From Moraxellaceae bacterium (GTDB lineage: Bacteria; Pseudomonadota; Gammaproteobacteria; Pseudomonadales; Moraxellaceae): a stretch of DNA of 64,000 nucleotides. Of this stretch, positions 25,481 through 34,076 are shown one piece after another. Within the stretch, counting starts at the first letter, position 1, and every line of letters starts with the position of its first letter. The stretch spans positions 44,679-108,678 of the forward strand of contig JACKNZ010000015.1 in NCBI GenBank assembly GCA_024234595.1, written 5' to 3'. The translations under genes and the position numbers were made by a program. The notes beneath the pieces are model-generated. The model had not been told where the DNA came from and did not search any database. It was given only the letters and a program-made list of their open reading frames with translations.

Positions 25481-26671
25481 TTAGACAACCGACGCTGGCA
25501 CTCGTACCCATCCTTCCATAATAATTCGTGCGCTGCGGCTCATAATTGCTTTAGTGACTGTCCACTCGCTGTTTACTTGTTTGGCTTCTGCACCGACGCG
25601 TAATGTGCCTGATGGATGACCAAAACGTACCGCTTGACGCTCGCCACCACCTGCCGCCAAATTTACCAATGTACCACTTACCGCTGCTGCTGTACCAATG
25701 GCCACTGCTGCCGTACCCATCATAGCATGATGTAATTTACCCATCGACAACGCGCGCACTAACAAGTCAATATCATTCGAGATTACTTCTTTGCCACTCG
25801 AAGCAATATAGTCTTTTGCTTTAGCAACAAAGGCAATTTTGGGTGTATGTTGACGGGTCAATGCCTCTTGTGGGGTTTTGATTAAACCCATACGCAATGC
25901 ACCAGCAACACGAATCGCCTCAAACTTAGCCAGTGCTTGAGCATCACCGTTAATGGCCTCTTGTAGCTCTGTGCCTGTATAGCCAATATCTTCGGCATTA
26001 ACAAAAACAGTCGGAATACCTGCGGTAATCATGGTTGCCTTTAAAGTGCCGACATTGGGTACTTCTAAGTCGTCAATTAAATTTCCTGTAGGAAACATTG
26101 AGCCGCCTGCATCACCTTCACCTTCATCAGCAGGGTCTAAAAACTCCAAGACTATTTCGGCAGCAGGAAAAGTCACGCCATCCAACTCAAAATCACCCAG
26201 TTCTTGCACTTGGCCATCACGGATTGGCACATGAGCAATAATGGTTTTGTGGATATTAGCTTGCCAAATTCGCACTTTACACAGGCCATTTTCGGGAATG
26301 CGTGATTTATCTACCAACCCTGCATGAATGGCAAATGCACCTGCTGCTGTGGACAAATTGCCACAGTTGCCACTCCAATCGACAAAGGCTTTATCAATAG
26401 AGACTTGGCCATATAAATAATCAACATCATGATGTGGCTGTTGGCTTTTAGACAAAATAACGCATTTGCTGGTACTCGAGGTTGCACCGCCCATACCATC
26501 AATATGTTTGGCATAGGGGTCAGGACTGCCGATGACACGCATAAATAATTGGTCACGTGCTGGCCCTGCTTTCTGGCAGGACTCAGGTAAATCTTGTAAA
26601 CGAAAAAACACGCCTTTGCTGGTACCACCACGCATATAAGTTGCAGGAATTTTAATTTGATGTTGAGCCAT
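25481..26671 (-). CDS. prpF: PrpF-family 2-methylaconitate isomerase
   Basis: A 396-residue protein of the diaminopimelate-epimerase-like fold. PrpF isomerises 2-methylaconitate in the AcnD-dependent methylcitrate cycle of propionate breakdown. Signature stretches are MRGGTSKGVFF near residue 13, GMGGATSSTSKC with Lys69, DWSGNCGNLSTAAGAFA with Cys103, and GGSMFPTGN. Lys and Cys match the positions proposed for catalysis in Shewanella PrpF. No prpB, prpC or acnD lies beside it, so the pathway genes must be elsewhere or the enzyme acts on a related substrate. It starts behind AGAGAAC. Confidence 0.9.
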   Translation of the reverse strand: MAQHQIKIPATYMRGGTSKGVFFRLQDLPESCQKAGPARDQLFMRVIGSPDPYAKHIDGMGGATSSTSKCVILSKSQQPHHDVDYLYGQVSIDKAFVDWSGNCGNLSTAAGAFAIHAGLVDKSRIPENGLCKVRIWQANIHKTIIAHVPIRDGQVQELGDFELDGVTFPAAEIVLEFLDPADEGEGDAGGSMFPTGNLIDDLEVPNVGTLKATMITAGIPTVFVNAEDIGYTGTELQEAINGDAQALAKFEAIRVAGALRMGLIKTPQEALTRQHTPKIAFVAKAKDYIASSGKEVISNDIDLLVRALSMGKLHHAMMGTAAVAIGTAAAVSGTLVNLAAGGGERQAVRFGHPSGTLRVGAEAKQVNSEWTVTKAIMSRSARIIMEGWVRVPASVV

Positions 26672-26713
26672 GATAGTTCTCTGAGATTATCAACTCGTTG
26701 TATTTTAAAATTT

Positions 26714-26782
26714 CCCTTCGACTTCGCTCAGGGAACAGGGTTACGTTGGTTGAGCTTGGCCAGCCCTGAACCTACCGAAGGG
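26714..26782. repeat. Dispersed palindromic repeat between prpF and a GST gene
   Basis: Left arm CCCTTCGACTTCGCTCAGGG and right arm CCCTGAACCTACCGAAGGG, with a ~30-nt centre. Same family as the repeat in tnpB and downstream of livK. Confidence 0.75.
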
Positions 26783-26804
26783 TCAAAACCTTTGTTACCA
26801 AAGC

Positions 26805-27713
26805 CTATGTTAGGGTATAGCCCTGACGCGGAAAATGCACATGCACAATCCCCAACTGAGGGTCTTGACGCGCCAAGATATAACGTTCGGGCATAACTCC
26901 CACTAAAATGCCTGCTGTTGGCTCACAACCATAATCAGCGGGAGCAATACTCACTTTTTCGCCAATTAACACATCTTGACGGTACTCGTCAGCAATCAAA
27001 CGTGGCTCTGCTTTGGCGGCTTTTAACGCTTCTTGCTCACTAATGGACACATGGTATCCATGCCCAAATGCTTTCATGCGTGTCATCCAATTTAATACTT
27101 TGGGATATGATTGGAGTAATGGTGCTTCTGCTAAGTCATGAATAAACCATAAACTATGATAGGTAGAAAAGTCGGCATGGCTTGGTTCTTGACCAAATAA
27201 AAACTCATCACTTAGACCTTGCTCTAAATCAGCAAGATGCTGCTCTACGACCTCTTTAGCTTTGAGTGGATTAACTGCACGTACTTTGGCTTTGCGCCCC
27301 ATGTTAATTCTATCGGCAAAAAAACGGGTGATGTCTAATAAAGACATAGCTTTTAGTACTTTGAGATTGAGCTTTAAGGTTCCAGAGACAAATAAACTGG
27401 CAAAAAATATCTCCAAATCGACTTTGGCAATATAGGCTTGCTGTGCTTCATCTAAATTTTCAACCGCCAATAATGGCTTTTGGCTTAAGCTGGCTATTTC
27501 TGCCGCAATAATTTTGCTATCACAAAAAATATCTGCGCCTATTTGTGCCACAGGAATTTTGCGATAACCGCCTGCTAAACGTGCCAGTAAAGGACGTGGT
27601 GGCATTTCTCGGGTGATACATGATTGCCAGTCTAATTGAGCATAGCCCAACATCAAACGAATTTTTTCGGAAAATGGCGACATGGAATAATGATGTAAGA
27701 TGAACTGACTCAT
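26805..27713 (-). CDS. Glutathione S-transferase-like protein
   Basis: A 302-residue protein with an N-terminal thioredoxin-like GST domain (FILHHYSMSPFSEKIRLMLGY, KIPVAQIG, DSKIIAAEIA) and a helical GST C-terminal domain (residues ~85-220, with HADFSTYHSLWFIHDLAEAP). About 75 further residues form a C-terminal extension that is not part of the usual GST fold. The active-site region has Ser in YSMSPFSEK, as in Omega/Zeta-like or stress-related GSTs, so glutathione use is plausible but not shown. It is a monocistronic gene on the minus strand. Confidence 0.83.
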   Translation of the reverse strand: MSQFILHHYSMSPFSEKIRLMLGYAQLDWQSCITREMPPRPLLARLAGGYRKIPVAQIGADIFCDSKIIAAEIASLSQKPLLAVENLDEAQQAYIAKVDLEIFFASLFVSGTLKLNLKVLKAMSLLDITRFFADRINMGRKAKVRAVNPLKAKEVVEQHLADLEQGLSDEFLFGQEPSHADFSTYHSLWFIHDLAEAPLLQSYPKVLNWMTRMKAFGHGYHVSISEQEALKAAKAEPRLIADEYRQDVLIGEKVSIAPADYGCEPTAGILVGVMPERYILARQDPQLGIVHVHFPRQGYTLT

Positions 27714-27829
27714 AACAAGATACTTTAGTTAAAAACTGAATTAAGTAAAACATAAGGGTGTTGCACCTTATCTTGCCAGTGTCTTTTTTTCAAGTCTAAT
27801 GGTGGCTGATTCTTAGCTTAGATTTAAAC

Positions 27830-28228
27830 TTAATCTCGCTGATTTAAATCAGATAGCTCAATTTCTAAGGCGTCGAGCGAGATACGGATTTCGATGACTG
27901 ACATGGCCAACGAGACCATTAAACACACCAAGCTGAGCGCGAATGTCCAACGTCCTGCTTGCTCATTGCCAAAAAACAAACACAGCATCGAAACCACACA
28001 AAAGAAAAAGCTAATGCCACCATAAGTTTGCATACGGCGAATTAAACGTAAACGCTTGCGTAAATTAGCTAATTGCCCATGATATGAAGCCAAATGTTTC
28101 CGTTGCTCGTGGTTAGCGTGCAAGCTGCGAATCAAAGTCGCCAACGCTAAAAAACGATTGGTATAAGCCAACATTAACAAGGAAATGGCAGGAAACAAAA
28201 TAGCGGGCGTGGTGACGCTCATTTCCAT
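27830..28228 (-). CDS. DUF2721 membrane protein
   Basis: A 132-residue protein with an N-terminal hydrophobic helix (TPAILFPAISLLMLAYTNRF), a basic amphipathic segment rich in Arg (residues 40-68), and two further membrane helices near 72-90 and 95-112. This is the layout of the DUF2721 family, whose function is unknown. It starts 2 nt after the livF stop and is the last gene of the liv operon, so it is presumably cotranscribed with the transporter. No T-rich hairpin was found behind it. Confidence 0.8.
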   Translation of the reverse strand: MEMSVTTPAILFPAISLLMLAYTNRFLALATLIRSLHANHEQRKHLASYHGQLANLRKRLRLIRRMQTYGGISFFFCVVSMLCLFFGNEQAGRWTFALSLVCLMVSLAMSVIEIRISLDALEIELSDLNQRD

Positions 28229-28230
28229 GA

Positions 28231-28932
28231 TTATTCCCCCAAATAGGCAGCTCGCACACGCGAATCAGCAGCCAATTCTTTGGCATCCCCTTCAAGGCTA
28301 ATAACGCCACTTTCCATTACATAAGCACGTTGAGCTAAGCCAAGTGCCGCTTTAGCATTTTGCTCAACCAATAACACCGCCACCCCTTCTTTAGTGACTT
28401 CGCTAATGGTGGAAAAAATCTTTTCAACCATAATCGGAGCTAAACCCATTGACGGTTCATCGAGCAACAATAATTTTGGTTTGCTGAGTAAAGCGCGCAC
28501 AATGGCCAACATTTGTTGTTCGCCACCCGACAACGTACCTGCTAATTGCTCTTTGCGTTCATGTAGACGAGGAAAACGTTGATAGGCTTGGTCTAGTTCA
28601 TCTTTACCTAATTGCCGATGATACGCGCCCATGCGTAAGTTTTCGGCAACGGTCAATTTAGAAAATATCCCTCGTCCTTCGGGCACTAAGGCTAAACCGT
28701 GTTTGACTCTATCGTGGGTAGGAATGGTTAATAAGTTTTGTCCTTGATAACTAATCTCGCCTGATGCGGGTTTTAGCAATCCACCCAAACAATTGAGGGT
28801 TGAGGTTTTGCCTGCACCATTAGCACCAATTAAGCTCACCAACTCGCCTTGTTTAATGTCAAAACTAATGCCCTTAACAGCCTGAATGCCACCATAAGCA
28901 ATTTGTAAATTTTTGACGGTTAATAAGCTCAT
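28231..28932 (-). CDS. livF: Branched-chain amino-acid ABC transporter ATPase LivF
   Basis: A 233-residue ATPase of the HAAT family: Walker A GANGAGKTS, signature LSGGEQQ, Walker B LLLLDEPSMGLAP and the H-region EQN. The PEGRGIF stretch before the signature is typical of LivF rather than LivG. It powers import of Leu, Ile, Val or related amino acids or amides with LivG. It overlaps the livG end by 4 nt (ATGA), and its own end is followed after 2 nt by the DUF2721 gene. Confidence 0.95.
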   Translation of the reverse strand: MSLLTVKNLQIAYGGIQAVKGISFDIKQGELVSLIGANGAGKTSTLNCLGGLLKPASGEISYQGQNLLTIPTHDRVKHGLALVPEGRGIFSKLTVAENLRMGAYHRQLGKDELDQAYQRFPRLHERKEQLAGTLSGGEQQMLAIVRALLSKPKLLLLDEPSMGLAPIMVEKIFSTISEVTKEGVAVLLVEQNAKAALGLAQRAYVMESGVISLEGDAKELAADSRVRAAYLGE

Positions 28933-29696
28933 ACACTACCTCCCAAATAGGCAGCAATGACTTTTGGGTCTTTTTGCACATCAGCAGGCACACCCTCGGC
29001 AATCAATTGACCGAAATCCAACACCGCCACCCGATGGCATAAACCCATGACCAATTTAACATCATGCTCAATTAACAACACATTCGTGCCATCATCATAA
29101 ATACGCTGAATTAATTTGGCCAAGTCTGCCGTTTCTGTTGGGTTCATACCTGCGGCTGGCTCGTCTAAAGTGAGCAACTTCGGCTCTGTTGCCAAGGCAC
29201 GCGCAATTTCTAAACGACGTTGATCACCATAAGATAACGTTTTGGCAATACGTTCAGCCGCTTGTTCTAAACCAACATAAGCCAGTAATGCCATACTTTT
29301 ATCTTTAATGGCTTTTTCTTCGGCTTTTACTTTGGGTGTGCGTAAAATCGCCCCCAACACCCCTGCTTTACTTTTGCTATGGCGTGCCACCATGACATTT
29401 TCTAACACGGTCATATCTTGAAAAAGACGAATATTTTGAAAAGTACGCGCAATGCCTCGTTGCAAAATTTGGTGTGGTTTTAAGGTTAAGGGCAACGGTT
29501 TATCTAAAAAAATGCGCTCACCACTGTCTGCTTCGTACAGACCAGTAATGACATTAAATAAGGTGGTTTTGCCTGCGCCATTTGGGCCAATTAAGCCATA
29601 AATACACGATTGGGGAATGGTCAAAGACACGTCTTTAAGCGCGTGAATACCGCCAAAACGTTTTTCGATATGGGAGAGTTGAAGTAATGCAGTCAT
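28929..29696 (-). CDS. livG: Branched-chain amino-acid ABC transporter ATPase LivG
   Basis: A 255-residue ATPase: Walker A GPNGAGKTT, the LivG-type RTFQNIRLF Q-loop, signature LSYGDQRRLEIARAL and Walker B LLTLDEPAAGMNPTE with a downstream EHD. It is partnered by LivF, LivH and LivM. Its ATG overlaps the stop of the Uma2 gene by 4 nt, so ribosomes that translate the Uma2 gene can continue straight into livG. In other bacteria livM usually touches livG directly. Confidence 0.95.
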   Translation of the reverse strand: MTALLQLSHIEKRFGGIHALKDVSLTIPQSCIYGLIGPNGAGKTTLFNVITGLYEADSGERIFLDKPLPLTLKPHQILQRGIARTFQNIRLFQDMTVLENVMVARHSKSKAGVLGAILRTPKVKAEEKAIKDKSMALLAYVGLEQAAERIAKTLSYGDQRRLEIARALATEPKLLTLDEPAAGMNPTETADLAKLIQRIYDDGTNVLLIEHDVKLVMGLCHRVAVLDFGQLIAEGVPADVQKDPKVIAAYLGGSV

Positions 29697-30310
29697 GGAT
29701 TTATTAACTTCGATTCAGAGTTCGCTTCGGCTTGTAGCTGCCGCCACTCAACTAATTCAGGATTATTCACCCGTTCATAAACCTCTTCAACGGTTAAGGT
29801 TAAGCCAATGGCCTCAAACGTCACGCTATCTCCCAAATAAAAACGCTCGGACTGCCAACCTGTACGGCGGCGAACAATTTCTATATCAACAAAATCCTGC
29901 TCAATCAATACATACTCTAATAGGCTGTCGATTTGGGTATAAGCAATACGTTTAGTAGTTTCGTCCATGCGACGTGTACTTTTAGATAACACTTCAACAA
30001 TCAGTACAGGCTTTTCTGTGACATGGCTATCATCCGCCAAACCTGAACACTCGACCAACACATCAGGGTAAAAATACTTTGTACCGACTTTTACTTTCAT
30101 ATCTGACATATAAGGTTGGCATGGTTTATCTTCTAAATGATTACCAAATTTACGCGCCACATTTAACGACAGCCGATTATGACTGGCACTTGCGCCTGCC
30201 ATAGCAAAGACTTCACCATCTATATATTCATGTTTAGTCTCGGCAAGTTTTTCACCAGCCAAATACTCGGCTTCAGTGATAAATGCCGCTTTAGTAACTC
30301 GATTAGCCAT
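29693..30310 (-). CDS. Uma2-family putative endonuclease, copy 2, inside the liv operon
   Basis: A 205-residue PDDEXK-fold protein, closely similar to copy 1 at 17546: EYLAGEKLAETKHEYIDGEV, CQPYMSDMKVKVG, FYPDVLVECSG, LIVEVLSKSTRR and EYVLIEQDFVDIE. It lies between livM and livG, overlapping livM by 8 nt and livG by 4 nt, with the ribosome binding site (AGGAG) inside the last livM codons. The frame and active-site residues are intact. Its presence in a transporter operon is unexplained. It may have been acquired by insertion that restored both neighbours' ends; the function is unknown. Confidence 0.88.
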   Translation of the reverse strand: MANRVTKAAFITEAEYLAGEKLAETKHEYIDGEVFAMAGASASHNRLSLNVARKFGNHLEDKPCQPYMSDMKVKVGTKYFYPDVLVECSGLADDSHVTEKPVLIVEVLSKSTRRMDETTKRIAYTQIDSLLEYVLIEQDFVDIEIVRRRTGWQSERFYLGDSVTFEAIGLTLTVEEVYERVNNPELVEWRQLQAEANSESKLINP

Positions 30311-31343
30311 GTTTTAGCTCCTCTTGCCTTCGGGGTGATGGCCACAAGCCAGCAGGTTTAAACAACATCACTAAAATTAACGCCAAGCCAAACAACAACA
30401 TACGCAAGTTTTCGGGGTCAACCACTTTACGGCCAAACAATTCTTGTTGCAGTGGGTTGATAACTTCGCGCAATACTTCGGGCGTTAAGGTTAATAAAAT
30501 TGCCCCTAAAATCACGCCGCCAATATGTCCCATACCACCCAAAACCACCATACACAACACCATGATGGATTCCATTAAACTAAAACTTTCGGGACTCACA
30601 AAACCCTGAAAACTGGCAAATAATCCCCCTGCCACACCGCCAAAACTTGCCCCCATGGCAAAGGCTAACAGTTTAATGTTGCGTGTGTTAATACCCATGG
30701 CTTTGGCGGCCAATTCATCTTCTCTAATTGCCATCCATGCTCGGCCAATACGCGAATCTTCTAAACGCACGCAAATAAAAATAGTCAATAATGCCAAGCC
30801 TAAAAACAAATAATAATAACTATAGGCCGAGCCAAAAGAATGCCCTGCAATGTCAAAACCTTGACCAAAATCATAACTACCCATTTTGACGTTATCGACC
30901 ATGTTAATCCCTTGTGGGCCATTGGTGATGTTGACAGGTCGGTCAAGATTATTCATAAAAAGGCGGATGATTTCGCCAAAACCAAGGGTTACAATCGCTA
31001 AATAATCGCCTTTTAAACGTAAGGTGGGCGCACCTAATAACACCCCTGCAATACACGCCAAGCCAGCCCCTAAAGGTAATATCAACCATGCCGAATAATG
31101 CAAGTCTAAGTGCGGCGAGGCTAAAATCGCCATCGCATAAGCACCTACCGCATAAAAGGCAATGTAACCTAAATCTAATAAACCAGCATAACCAACCACA
31201 ATATTTAGCCCCAAGGCCAACATAATATATAACAAGCAAAAGTCTAATAACCGCACCCACGATGCGCCAAACGAACCCACCAAAAATGGCGCAATAATTA
31301 AACCCACGGCAAGCAAGGCATAACCTAACCACACTTTTTTCAT
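30303..31343 (-). CDS. livM: Branched-chain amino-acid ABC transporter permease LivM
   Basis: A 346-residue inner-membrane permease with about nine hydrophobic helices. The LivM marks are LNIVVGYAGLLDLGYIAFYAVGAY near the N-terminal third, LRLKGDYLAIVTLGFGEI, and GINTRNIKLLAFAMGASFGGVAG followed by GGMGHIGGVILGA. The ATG overlaps the livH stop by 1 nt (TAATG). The last codons house the ribosome binding site and the start of the downstream Uma2 gene. Confidence 0.95.
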   Translation of the reverse strand: MKKVWLGYALLAVGLIIAPFLVGSFGASWVRLLDFCLLYIMLALGLNIVVGYAGLLDLGYIAFYAVGAYAMAILASPHLDLHYSAWLILPLGAGLACIAGVLLGAPTLRLKGDYLAIVTLGFGEIIRLFMNNLDRPVNITNGPQGINMVDNVKMGSYDFGQGFDIAGHSFGSAYSYYYLFLGLALLTIFICVRLEDSRIGRAWMAIREDELAAKAMGINTRNIKLLAFAMGASFGGVAGGLFASFQGFVSPESFSLMESIMVLCMVVLGGMGHIGGVILGAILLTLTPEVLREVINPLQQELFGRKVVDPENLRMLLFGLALILVMLFKPAGLWPSPRRQEELKHG

Positions 31344-32272
31344 TAGGGTCGCTCCGCCATTTTTTCGCCCATTAAACCCGATGGTCTAAACACTAACACT
31401 AAAATTAGCACTAAAAAGGCAAAAATATCTTGGTATTGACTGCCTAAAAAGTTGTTTGTCCAATCGCCTAAATAACCTGCGCCCACGCTTTCGATAATAC
31501 CCAACAGCAAACCGCCAATCATGGCTCCTGCAATGTTGCCAATACCGCCCAACACTGCCGCACAAAAGGCTTTTAAGCCCAATAAAAAGCCCATATAGGC
31601 ATGGGCTTGTCCGTAATTTGCCGCCACCATTACGCCAGCAATCGCCCCTAAACAAGAACCCAACACAAAGGTCATGCCAATCACTTGATTGACATTAACG
31701 CCCATTAAAGAAGCCACTTGTGGACTTTGGGCGGTGGCACGCATGGCGCGGCCTAAACGTGTTTTTTGCACCAATAACCATAAGCCCAACATCATTAAAG
31801 CAGCCAAGACAATAATGGCTATTTGTAAGGGGGTAATCACTGCACCGCCGATATGATACGGCTGATGACTAAACACACTCGGAAACGGGCTATATTGCTT
31901 GCCCCAAATAATCATGGCTAAATTTTGTAATACGATAGACACGCCAATGGCGGTAATTAACGGGGCTAAACGCGGGGCTTTGCGTAAAGGTCGATACGCC
32001 ACTCGCTCTATGCTATAACCTAAAACCGCACACACAGGCAAGGTCATTAACAAGCTGACACAGACTAACCATACAGGCGAAATATCGCCAAAGTTTCCCA
32101 ATAATAGATTAAGAAAAGTAATACACACCATCGCGCCAATCATGACAATTTCGCCATGCGCAAAGTTAATCAAGCCTAAAATACCATAGACCATGGTATA
32201 GCCGAGGGCGATTAACGCATAAATACTGCCTAGAATCAGGCCGTTTATTAACTGTTGGGCAAGAATATCCAA
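31343..32272 (-). CDS. livH: Branched-chain amino-acid ABC transporter permease LivH
   Basis: A 309-residue permease with LINGLILGSIYALIALGYTM, VYGILGLINFAHGEI, the RAMRATAQSPQVASLMGVNV loop and GGIGNIAGAMIGG near the end, all typical of LivH. Translation appears to start at TTG (32272) behind AGAG; no ATG in a good position precedes LAQQLINGLILGS. It is the first permease gene of the operon, 32 nt downstream of a small gene of unknown function and after livK. Confidence 0.94.
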   Translation of the reverse strand: MDILAQQLINGLILGSIYALIALGYTMVYGILGLINFAHGEIVMIGAMVCITFLNLLLGNFGDISPVWLVCVSLLMTLPVCAVLGYSIERVAYRPLRKAPRLAPLITAIGVSIVLQNLAMIIWGKQYSPFPSVFSHQPYHIGGAVITPLQIAIIVLAALMMLGLWLLVQKTRLGRAMRATAQSPQVASLMGVNVNQVIGMTFVLGSCLGAIAGVMVAANYGQAHAYMGFLLGLKAFCAAVLGGIGNIAGAMIGGLLLGIIESVGAGYLGDWTNNFLGSQYQDIFAFLVLILVLVFRPSGLMGEKMAERP

Positions 32273-32304
32273 TGCTTCAAACTCTTAAGAACAAACTACT
32301 TAAC

Positions 32305-32667
32305 TTAACCACGTTCAGCATAATTAATAATCACTGCTGCTGAGCTTTCATCAAAAATGTCAGCCATTTGTGCCAAACTGGTCGGTGCTAACTCTTCAAC
32401 AATATAACGGGCATTCTCAAAAATAGAATTTTGCAAGCTGAGTGCATCATTGATCTCTGCCGTTAAGGTTAAACTTTTGGTAATCACTTTATTATCAAAA
32501 GAATAATTATCTTTATCGGTCACGGTATATTCTAAAAATAACTGTCCCTCTTTGTGCAGCAATTTGGCACTGACTAAATCACGACGTAACAACAAGCCAT
32601 AACGTTCTTTTAAATTGGCTAAAATCTCTAAAGAATGAGAGCGAAAACTATCAAATAAGGGTTTCAT
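32305..32667 (-). CDS. Hypothetical protein between livK and livH
   Basis: A 120-residue soluble protein that I do not recognise. It has no signal peptide or membrane helix. The first half is mixed charged (LERYGLLLRRDLVSAKLLHK-like region), the middle has strand-like EGQLFLEYTVTDKDNYS, and the C-terminal half is helical with several acids. Position and direction place it in the liv operon, 88 nt after livK and 32 nt before livH, in an otherwise standard gene order. It could be a regulatory or accessory protein of the transporter, but the sequence gives no direct clue. Confidence 0.7.
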   Translation of the reverse strand: MKPLFDSFRSHSLEILANLKERYGLLLRRDLVSAKLLHKEGQLFLEYTVTDKDNYSFDNKVITKSLTLTAEINDALSLQNSIFENARYIVEELAPTSLAQMADIFDESSAAVIINYAERG

Positions 32668-32702
32668 GGTTTTTCTCTTTTTTATAAATCTAAATTTGTT
32701 AG

Positions 32703-32755
32703 CCTTCGACTCCGCTCAGGGTACGGAGTCAGAAGCTAACTGAGCGAAGTCAAAG
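32703..32755. repeat. Dispersed palindromic repeat just after livK
   Basis: Left arm CTTCGACTCCGCTCAG and right arm CTGAGCGAAGTCAAAG, with a short centre. The right arm touches the livK stop codon at 32756-32758. The stem could attenuate transcription between livK and the permease genes. Confidence 0.8.
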
Positions 32756-33937
32756 CTATTGCCCAGTCACTGTTTTAAGAACTTGCCATTCGCCTTTAAC
32801 CACACGATACACGGTAATTGAACCGCCTTGTAAATCGCCTTTGTCGTCAAATTTAATATTGGCCGTGACACCGCTATAATTGGTTTTTGCCATTTCGGGT
32901 AAATACTTAGCTGGCTCAGTCGAGTTAGCACGTTGCATGGCCTCGGCCATCACCATCATCGCATCATAACAATATGGTGCGTACAACTGAATTTTGCCGT
33001 ATTTACCTTCAAACTTTTGTTTAAAGTCTGCGCCATGTGGCATTTGTTCTAAGGGCACACCGGGTAAAGAAGCGGTTACGCCTTCGGCAGCAGCACCTGC
33101 CAACTTCATAAACTCGGCGGTATGAATACCATCACCACCCAAAAATTGTGCTTTTAAGCCCAAGGTTTGCATTTGTTTCACCATGGGTGCGCCTTGTCCG
33201 TCCATACCACCATAAAACACTAAATCAGGGGCAACACCCTTAATTTTGGTTAAAATCGCGGTAAAGTCAGAGGCTTTGTCGTTGGTAAATTCGTGAACCA
33301 CAATATTGCCACCTGCGGCTTTAGCGGCTTTTTCAAACTCATCGGCTAAACCTTGGCCATAGGCAGTACGGTCATCAATAATGGCAATTTTTTTGGCGGC
33401 CATATCTTTAACCGCAAACTCACCCAATACTTTGCCTTGTTGTACATCGTTGGCCATAACGCGAAACGCGCCTTTATAGCCTTGTTGGGTATATTTTGGG
33501 TTGGTGGCTGATGGAGAAATTTGTACCAAACCTGCTTGATGATAAATGCCTGAGGCAGGAATGGTTGTGCCTGAGTTTAAATGACCAATAATGCCACTGA
33601 CTTTATCATCAACAAATTTTTGCGCCACGGTAGTAGCAATACGCGGGTCGGCTTGGTCGTCTTCGGACTCTAATTCAAATTGAACTTTTTGGCCGCCGAT
33701 GGTTACGCCTTTGGCGTTTAATTCTTCAATGGCCATACGCACGCCATTTTCGTTATCTTTGCCCAAATGGGCTTGTGGGCCTGTTAAGGGCGAAGCGTGG
33801 CCAATTTTTACCACCATTGCACCGTTACTACTTGCCGTAGCAGTTGCTGCGTCTGTTTTAGGCGCATCGTCTTTTTTACTACAGCCTGTGACTGCCACCG
33901 CAGCCGCCAACAAACTCATACCAAATAATTTATACAC
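32756..33937 (-). CDS. livK: Branched-chain amino-acid-binding lipoprotein LivK/LivJ type
   Basis: A 393-residue periplasmic-binding-fold protein (type 1), here a lipoprotein: the signal LLAAAVAVTGC has a lipobox with Cys19, followed by a Lys/Asp/Ala-rich linker. Binding-protein marks are KIGHASPLTGPQAHLGKDNENG, QKFVDDKVSGIIGHLNSGTT, ISPSATNPKYTQQG and YDAMMVMAEAM. Translation starts at GTG (33937) with AGGAG 9 nt upstream. It is the first gene of the liv operon and is divergent from dapE. A hairpin repeat behind it would favour more binding protein than permease. The ligand could be any aliphatic amino acid or amide. Confidence 0.93.
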   Translation of the reverse strand: MYKLFGMSLLAAAVAVTGCSKKDDAPKTDAATATASSNGAMVVKIGHASPLTGPQAHLGKDNENGVRMAIEELNAKGVTIGGQKVQFELESEDDQADPRIATTVAQKFVDDKVSGIIGHLNSGTTIPASGIYHQAGLVQISPSATNPKYTQQGYKGAFRVMANDVQQGKVLGEFAVKDMAAKKIAIIDDRTAYGQGLADEFEKAAKAAGGNIVVHEFTNDKASDFTAILTKIKGVAPDLVFYGGMDGQGAPMVKQMQTLGLKAQFLGGDGIHTAEFMKLAGAAAEGVTASLPGVPLEQMPHGADFKQKFEGKYGKIQLYAPYCYDAMMVMAEAMQRANSTEPAKYLPEMAKTNYSGVTANIKFDDKGDLQGGSITVYRVVKGEWQVLKTVTGQ

Positions 33938-34076
33938 CTTGTGTCACTCCTTACATTATTTTGGGACTAATTCGCCAATTCTAGCAAGGTTCTTGCCAAG
34001 ATGGATAATTTGTTAAGCTACAACACCAATAAATTACGTTAAACTACTGCTAAAGCTAAAGCCAACTGGAAATTTT

